Assembly: GCF_030815405.1 (NCBI RefSeq)
Contig: NZ_JAUSWX010000001.1
Location: forward strand, 1,674,001 to 1,738,000
Reading direction: 5' to 3'
Source of the DNA: Agromyces albus
GTDB lineage: Bacteria > Actinomycetota > Actinomycetes > Actinomycetales > Microbacteriaceae
Length of the DNA stretch: 64,000 nucleotides
This document shows, one piece after another, positions 59,495 to 64,000 of this stretch; the stretch's first letter is position 1; every line of letters starts with the position of its first letter. The notes under the pieces were generated by a model. It was not told where the DNA came from and did not search any database. It was given only the letters and a program-made list of their open reading frames with translations. The position numbers and the translations under genes were made by a program.

Positions 59495-60058
59495 TTACTG
59501 CTCGAGCGCGGCCTGCAGCTCGAGGGTGATCGTCACGGCCTCGCCGAGGAGCACGCCACCGGTCTCGAGTGCCGCGTTGTAGGTGAGGCCGAAGTCCTCG
59601 CGGTTGATGACGGTCTTCGCCGTCGCACCGCCCTTGTAGTTGCCGTAGGGGTCGCCGCCGAAGCCGCCGAACTCGAAGTCGAACGTGACGCGCTTCGTGA
59701 CGCCGCGGATCGTGAGATCGCCGTCGACCTTGAAGTCGCCGTCGTCGACGCGAACGCCAGTCGACACGAAGTCGATCGTCGGGTACGTCTCGGCGTCGAA
59801 GAAGTCGCCCGTGCGGAGGTGGCCGTCGCGGGCCGGCTCATTGGTGTTGATCGAGGCGACCTCGGCCGACGCGGTCACGCTCGAGTCGAGCGGGTTCTCA
59901 CCGGTCACGAAGGTCGCGTCGAAGCGCTCGAACTTGCCCTTCACCTTGCTGATCATGAGGTGGCGGAGACTGAAGGCGACCTCGCTGTGCGCGTTGTCGA
60001 TCTTCCAGGTGCCAGCCTTGTAGCCGGGGATCTCGGTCGTCAGGGCGGTGCTCGTCAT
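59495..60058 (-). CDS. YceI family lipid-binding protein
   Basis: A 187-residue YceI lipocalin-like barrel without a signal peptide, so cytosolic unlike many periplasmic family members. Seen: GTWKIDNAHSEVAFSLRHLM, INTNEPARDGHLRTGDFFDA with YPTIDFVSTGVRV, DLTIRGVTKRVTFDFEFGG, and NREDFGLTYNAALETGGVLL ending EAVTITLELQA. Members bind polyprenoids or amides; the ligand here is unknown. ATG start at 60058. Confidence 0.94.
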   Translation of the reverse strand: MTSTALTTEIPGYKAGTWKIDNAHSEVAFSLRHLMISKVKGKFERFDATFVTGENPLDSSVTASAEVASINTNEPARDGHLRTGDFFDAETYPTIDFVSTGVRVDDGDFKVDGDLTIRGVTKRVTFDFEFGGFGGDPYGNYKGGATAKTVINREDFGLTYNAALETGGVLLGEAVTITLELQAALEQ

Positions 60059-60156
60059 ATTCAGCGGTCTCTCTCCAGGTCGATGTCGCGCGGCCGATCG
60101 GCCACACACATGCAAACACATGAATCCGGGAGGTATTCCCAATACCCAGATACGAC

Positions 60157-61338
60157 TCAGGTTGAGAGCGCTCGCCGCATCGTCAGCACGCGCGTGACGG
60201 CGTCATCGAGGCGCTCCTGGCTGATGCGGCCGCTCTGCACGGCCGCCGCGATCGCGCCGGCGAGTGAGGGCACCGAGATACCGAACTCTGCCGGGTCCGC
60301 CGGCAGCACGTACAGCAGCAGGTCGGCACCCGCCGCGACGGCGCGCACGGCGTTCTCGCCCGGATCGGCGAACTCGGGCAAGCCGTTGTGCTGCAGCATG
60401 AGCATGTCGTCGGTGACGACGATGCCATCGAAGCCGAGTTCGTCTCGAAGGATCCGATGCCACTCCGGGGAGAGTGAGGCCGGGGCGGCATCGATCGCGG
60501 GATAGGCCAGGTGGCCCGTCATGACCATCTCGGCGCCGGCGTCGATTCCCGATCGGAAGGGCAGGGCAGGGCCGGCGCGCCATTCCTCGATCGTCAGGGG
60601 TGCACTCGGGACGCTCATGTGAGAATCGCCGGGAGCGGCACCATGGCCCGGGAAGTGCTTGAGCGTGCTCGCGACGACGCCGCGCTCCCCCGCCACCGCA
60701 GCCGCGACGCGCTCGGCCGAACCCGCCGGATCGGTGCCGAGCACACGGCCGTAGATGAACGAGCCGGGATCGGCGGTCACGTCGGCGACGATGCCGAAGT
60801 TCGCTGAGATCCCGCCTTCGGCGAGGTACCCGGCACGCGAGGCGAATGCGTCGCGCGTCGCCGCGGGCGGCTCGCCGCGCAGGCCTTCGGCGCCCGCCGC
60901 GTCGTCCCACTCGAGCCGCTGCACCTCACCGCCCTCCTCGTCGATGCCGATGAGCGGCGGGGCTTCGGGGTCGACCGCGAGAGCCGTGGTGAGTGCGGCG
61001 AGTTCGGCCGGCGTGGCGGGCATGTTGTCGCCCATCAGGATGAGCCCGGATGCCCCGGCATCGAGGAGCGCGCGGAGCGGCGCCGGGTCGGTGCCGGGCG
61101 CATGCAGCATGAGCAGCGCGGCGGACTTCTGCTCGAGCGTGAGCTGCGACATCCGCTCGTCGACCCAAGCGGCGATCGGGTCGACCGGGGGCGGCGTTGT
61201 CGTCGGCTTTGTCGTCGCAGGAGGCGCCGGCGTGTTCGATTCGGGTGATTCTGCCGGTGCGCCGCCCGCGCATGCGGCCAAGCCGATGAGCACCGCCGTC
61301 ATCAGGAACGGCAGCGCAGCCGTTCGCTTGACTCGCAC
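60157..61338 (-). CDS. GH3 beta-N-acetylhexosaminidase-like lipoprotein (NagZ-like)
   Basis: A 393-residue lipoprotein with lipobox LAAC (C23) and a Pro/Thr linker. The GH3 N-terminal TIM barrel follows: GLILMGDNMPATPAELAALT, LIGIDEEGGEVQRLEW, STLKHFPGHGAAPGDSHMSV with the D-x-H of NagZ-type general acid, and GIVVTDDMLMLQHN with the nucleophile Asp. It would remove N-acetylglucosamine from cell-wall fragments outside the membrane. The GTG at 61338 has TAAACT (61347-61352) 8 nt upstream. Divergent from a lytic transglycosylase gene. Confidence 0.92.
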   Translation of the reverse strand: MRVKRTAALPFLMTAVLIGLAACAGGAPAESPESNTPAPPATTKPTTTPPPVDPIAAWVDERMSQLTLEQKSAALLMLHAPGTDPAPLRALLDAGASGLILMGDNMPATPAELAALTTALAVDPEAPPLIGIDEEGGEVQRLEWDDAAGAEGLRGEPPAATRDAFASRAGYLAEGGISANFGIVADVTADPGSFIYGRVLGTDPAGSAERVAAAVAGERGVVASTLKHFPGHGAAPGDSHMSVPSAPLTIEEWRAGPALPFRSGIDAGAEMVMTGHLAYPAIDAAPASLSPEWHRILRDELGFDGIVVTDDMLMLQHNGLPEFADPGENAVRAVAAGADLLLYVLPADPAEFGISVPSLAGAIAAAVQSGRISQERLDDAVTRVLTMRRALST

Positions 61339-61417
61339 CGGCCCGAGTTTACGCTGCGTGTCCGAACGAACGCTGCGCCGCAGCTGGGTAGACTCGCGTG
61401 GCCCGAGGGGGGTGGGG

Positions 61418-62551
61418 ATGCGATCCGGGATCCGTCTGCTGGCAGGACTCGCCGTGGTGCTCGCGACGACCCTCACCGTGCCCAGCGCCGCCTCCGCCGA
61501 GGAGTATCCGAGCTGGGAGGACGTGGAGTCCGCCAAGCGCGACGTCGCGTCACGTGAAGCCGAGGCGAGCCGTATCACGGCCTTCGTCGACGAGCTCGAG
61601 GCCGAATCCGGCCGACTCGGTGACGCTGCCGTCGCCGCGGCAGCCGCATCCGCAGCTGCCGAGTCCGCGCACGCGGACGCCTCGGCACGCGCCGAGACGA
61701 TGCGCGCGAGCGCCGATGCAGCCGAGGCCGAAGCCACCTCGGCCGCCCGGCAGCTCGCCCGGGTCGGGGCCGTGCTCGCGAGATCAGGCGGCGCGGATGT
61801 CACGTTGCGCCTCCTGTTCGGACCCGACGACGACCACGATCTCCTCATCGGCCTGTCACGGGCGGCGCAACTGACGAACGTCTACGGCTCGGTCGTCGAT
61901 CGAGCGCGCGCCGCCGAAGCGGACGCGGCGGCGCTCAGCGCGCAAGCCGAGGTCGCCGAAGGAGAGCGAGCCCGCCTCGCGCGTGAGGCAGCCGCAACTG
62001 CCGAAGCGGCTCGCATCGCGCACGAGGCCGCCGCCGCTCGCGTCGCCGAGCAGCAGGCCGCACTCGATACGCTGTATGCCCAGCTCGCGAGCCTGCGCGA
62101 CCGCACGGTCGAGCTCGAGCGGAGCTTCCGGGTCGGCCAGCAGGCGGCGGCCGACGAGGCCGCACGACGAGCGGCAGCGGCAGCTGCGGCCGCCAACGCC
62201 GGATCCGGCGGCGGCGGCGGTGCTCCTCCGCCCGGCATCGTCGTCGACCCGGCAGCAGCGAAGGCGTATGCGGCCGGCGCCATCGCGCGCCACGGCTGGG
62301 GCGACGGCGAATATCGCTGCCTCGTGCTCCTGTGGACGCGCGAGTCGAGCTGGCGCGCCGACGCCTACAACGCGTCGAGCGGTGCCTACGGCATTCCGCA
62401 GTCCCTTCCGGGCAGCAAGATGGCGGCCGCGGGCGCCGACTGGCGCACCAACGCCGCGACGCAGATCGACTGGGGGCTCTCGTACATCGCGGCGCGCTAC
62501 GGGGCCCCGTGCGGTGCATGGGCGCACTCAGAGGCGTACAACTGGTATTGA
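61418..62551 (+). CDS. secreted coiled-coil protein with lytic transglycosylase domain
   Basis: A 377-residue exported protein. It has a Sec signal (MRSGIRLLAGLAVVLATTLT to PSAASA), then about 230 residues of Ala/Glu coiled coil (AAAASAAAESAHADASARAE) like NlpC/P60-associated or RipA-type coils. A Gly linker is followed by a C-terminal SLT-type domain (RCLVLLWTRESSWRADAYNA, SGAYGIPQSLPGSKM, DWGLSYIAARYGAPCGAWAH). It would cleave peptidoglycan in the wall. TAGACT (61389-61394) is a -10. Its stop overlaps the next start by 1 bp (TGATG). Confidence 0.92.
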   Translation: MRSGIRLLAGLAVVLATTLTVPSAASAEEYPSWEDVESAKRDVASREAEASRITAFVDELEAESGRLGDAAVAAAAASAAAESAHADASARAETMRASADAAEAEATSAARQLARVGAVLARSGGADVTLRLLFGPDDDHDLLIGLSRAAQLTNVYGSVVDRARAAEADAAALSAQAEVAEGERARLAREAAATAEAARIAHEAAAARVAEQQAALDTLYAQLASLRDRTVELERSFRVGQQAAADEAARRAAAAAAAANAGSGGGGGAPPPGIVVDPAAAKAYAAGAIARHGWGDGEYRCLVLLWTRESSWRADAYNASSGAYGIPQSLPGSKMAAAGADWRTNAATQIDWGLSYIAARYGAPCGAWAHSEAYNWY

Positions 62552-63450
62552 TGCCACATCAGGACGAACGCGAAGCCTTCCGCCGCCACGGGGCGGAAGG
62601 CGTGCTGCTCCTCGGTGGTGGGGCTGCGATCCTCCTCCAGCTCGCGGATCCCCGGGTAGCCCGAGGCGTCGCCCGGCACAGCGGATTCCGCGAACGGCCG
62701 CTCGACCGCCTCCTCGGGACCCTCGACTACGTCTACGCGATCGGCTTCGGCGACGACGAGATCGCCGAAGCCGCCGTGCGCACCGTGAACGCGCGGCACG
62801 CGCCGGTGCGGGGGCCCGCGTCCGCAGAGTCCCCCGAGTACAACGCCTTCGACGCCGATGCGCAGCGCTGGGTCGCATCGACGCTGCTCGCGGTCGCACT
62901 GGAACTGCACGAACGGCTCTGGGGCCCGCTCGACGCCGCGGCCGGAGACGCGATCGTACGGAGCTACGGGGCACTCGGCCACCGACTGCAGTCGGCACCC
63001 GCCGGCTGGCCGGAATCCCGAGCCGAGTTCGACGCATGGTGGGACGAGCGGGTCGCGCTGCTCGAGGTCGGCGCCGACGCCCGATCGGTCGCCCGGTCGT
63101 TGCTCTCAGGAGCATCCGCGCTGCCGTACGGCACCGCCGCGTTCCTTCCCCCAGTACGACTCATCACCGCGGCGCTGCTGCCGCCTGACGTGCGAGAAGC
63201 GTACGGATTCCGGTGGACGCCCCGGGTCGAACACGTCGCCAACGGATGGCTCGACGCCATCGCGACCGTCTGGCCGTTCCTGCCCCGGATGATCCGCCAC
63301 GCCCCGATGCACGCATCTCTCCGACGCGCGCGACGCCGCAGCCGGTACGCTGAGCTTGAGCATGAGGACGACGATGACCCAGCAACCACTGCACCGGAAC
63401 GAGGCGCTCGACAACATCGATCGGCGTATCGTCGCCGAGTTGAGCCGTGA
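62551..63450 (+). CDS. oxygenase MpaB family (DUF2236) protein
   Basis: A 299-residue DUF2236/MpaB-like protein: EAFRRHGAEGVLLLGGGAAI and LLQLADPRVARGVARHSGFR with the family's early His, LDYVYAIGFGDDEIAEAAVR, VNARHAPVRGPASAESPEYN, then ALELHERLWGPLDAAAGDAI and YGFRWTPRVEHVANGWL. Such proteins are heme or latex-clearing-type oxygenases in some cases; here the reaction is unknown. The ATG at 62551 overlaps the transglycosylase stop. Its last 77 bp overlap the start of the Lrp gene in another frame, so the natural C-terminus may be shorter than the frame. Confidence 0.87.
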   Translation: MPHQDEREAFRRHGAEGVLLLGGGAAILLQLADPRVARGVARHSGFRERPLDRLLGTLDYVYAIGFGDDEIAEAAVRTVNARHAPVRGPASAESPEYNAFDADAQRWVASTLLAVALELHERLWGPLDAAAGDAIVRSYGALGHRLQSAPAGWPESRAEFDAWWDERVALLEVGADARSVARSLLSGASALPYGTAAFLPPVRLITAALLPPDVREAYGFRWTPRVEHVANGWLDAIATVWPFLPRMIRHAPMHASLRRARRRSRYAELEHEDDDDPATTAPERGARQHRSAYRRRVEP

Positions 63451-63868
63451 TGGGCGACTCTCGGTGCGAACCCTCGCCGAGCGCGTGCACATCTCGCGCA
63501 CCGCGGCCCACAATCGGGTGCAGCTGCTGCTGAAGCGCGGCGTGATCACCGGCTTCGGGGCGCAGATCGATCGCAAGGCCATCGGCCTGCACATCTCCGC
63601 GCTCGTCGTCGTCCGCATCGGCGAGGTGTCCTGGGAGGAGATCGCCGCGAAGCTCGCGACACTTCCCTTCGTCGAGAAGGTGCAGGCCGTCTCCGGCGAC
63701 ATCGACATCATGCTCACGGTCAGCGCCCCCGACCACGAGCAATTGAGCCAGGCGATCCTGCGCGACATCCACGACATGCCCGGCGTCGTCTCGACGAGAT
63801 CGCACCTGATCCTCGCCGAACTCGACGGACATCCGCCCGCGCAGACCCTGGACATCTGGCACGCCTGA
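63374..63868 (+). CDS. Lrp/AsnC family transcriptional regulator
   Basis: A 164-residue Lrp-type regulator: NEALDNIDRRIVAELSRDGR, an HTH VRTLAERVHISRTAAHNRVQ, and a RAM domain (ISALVVVRIGEVSWEEIAAK, VEKVQAVSGDIDIMLTVSAP, DMPGVVSTRSHLILAELDG). The ATG at 63374 follows GAGG at good spacing; 63362 is possible. It overlaps the MpaB-like gene by 77 bp. Its target is probably the gene that begins near the window end or beyond; the effector is unknown. Confidence 0.92.
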   Translation: MTQQPLHRNEALDNIDRRIVAELSRDGRLSVRTLAERVHISRTAAHNRVQLLLKRGVITGFGAQIDRKAIGLHISALVVVRIGEVSWEEIAAKLATLPFVEKVQAVSGDIDIMLTVSAPDHEQLSQAILRDIHDMPGVVSTRSHLILAELDGHPPAQTLDIWHA

Positions 63869-63975
63869 GCGCCGCGAACCGGACGCACGGCAACGGTTTC
63901 GTGCCCGCCGGGCCGATCGTTCACGCTTGCCGAAAAGGCGATGCGACGGCCTCGTGAGAGGCGCACCATGGCCAT

Positions 63976-64000
63976 ATGAGCCTCAATGTCGAGCATGACG
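63976..64000 (+). CDS. possible 5' end of a gene truncated by the window
   Basis: An ATG at 63976 opens a frame (MSLNVEHD) that runs off the window end. The frame is too short to assign. GAGAGG at 63956-63961 is a weak ribosome-binding site at a long spacing. The 107 bp before it, after the Lrp gene, show no clear promoter or hairpin. Confidence 0.3.

Overview
The window is high-GC, densely coding DNA with many GTG starts, RbpA, PafB/PafC and an actinobacterial ImuA'-ImuB-DnaE2 cassette. It comes from the chromosome of an actinobacterium. Gene order, the absence of proteasome genes between trmI and pafB, and frequent GGATGC/GCATCC words suggest Microbacteriaceae (Agromyces-like); that family call is inference. 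No phage, transposase, CRISPR array or rRNA was seen. One tRNA (Leu, GAG) is present.

Region by region: 0-4.3 kb holds small metabolic and accessory genes: an SDR, a Dabb protein, two VOC proteins, an ArsR regulator and an MBL hydrolase. 1.5-11 kb is a decay-prone accessory stretch. It contains a frameshifted 3' remnant of the RNA polymerase-recycling helicase HelR/HelD, a doubly frameshifted pentapeptide-repeat gene, the tail of a NAD(P)H-binding protein and a frameshifted SRPBCC gene. Embedded in it is an intact translationally coupled pair (5.1-8.8 kb): an 18-residue-repeat protein and a membrane M50-type metalloprotease with a PqqD-like N-terminus. This pair is the best candidate here for an undescribed system. 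11-16.2 kb carries HdeD, an SDR, tandem NfeD proteins, an SPFH protein and GDPD.

16.2-27.6 kb is the conserved actinobacterial block rbpA / lnt-helY-tatC-tatA-pafC-pafB-FKBP-trmI-HAD / PAC2, lacking the Pup-proteasome genes found beside it in many relatives. 27.6-30 kb has uppP, an M20 peptidase and tRNA-Leu. 30.1-35.9 kb is an SOS mutagenesis operon behind a perfect LexA box. 36-46 kb holds an MFS transporter, DUF3097, a ferritin-like/VIT fusion, an Lrp regulator divergent from a trans-sulfuration enzyme, a helicase, an SGNH hydrolase, a DD-carboxypeptidase and an RNA methyltransferase. 46-56.6 kb has Sir2, a glycosyltransferase with a hydrolase, an exonuclease, bL31B, an ABC ATPase, divergent glgA / glgC-serB, fabG and a DUF3099-SURF1 operon. 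56.6-64 kb has ABC-F, an AlkZ-like protein, YceI, a GH3 lipoprotein, a lytic transglycosylase, an MpaB-like protein and a second Lrp regulator.

Regulatory architecture: convergent genes are repeatedly separated by perfect GC-rich hairpins. Many genes have a TAnnnT hexamer only 6-7 nt before the start codon, indicating widespread leaderless transcription. Several palindromic operators can be placed precisely (ArsR, TetR-like, LexA, Lrp-like, and one over the bL31B promoter).
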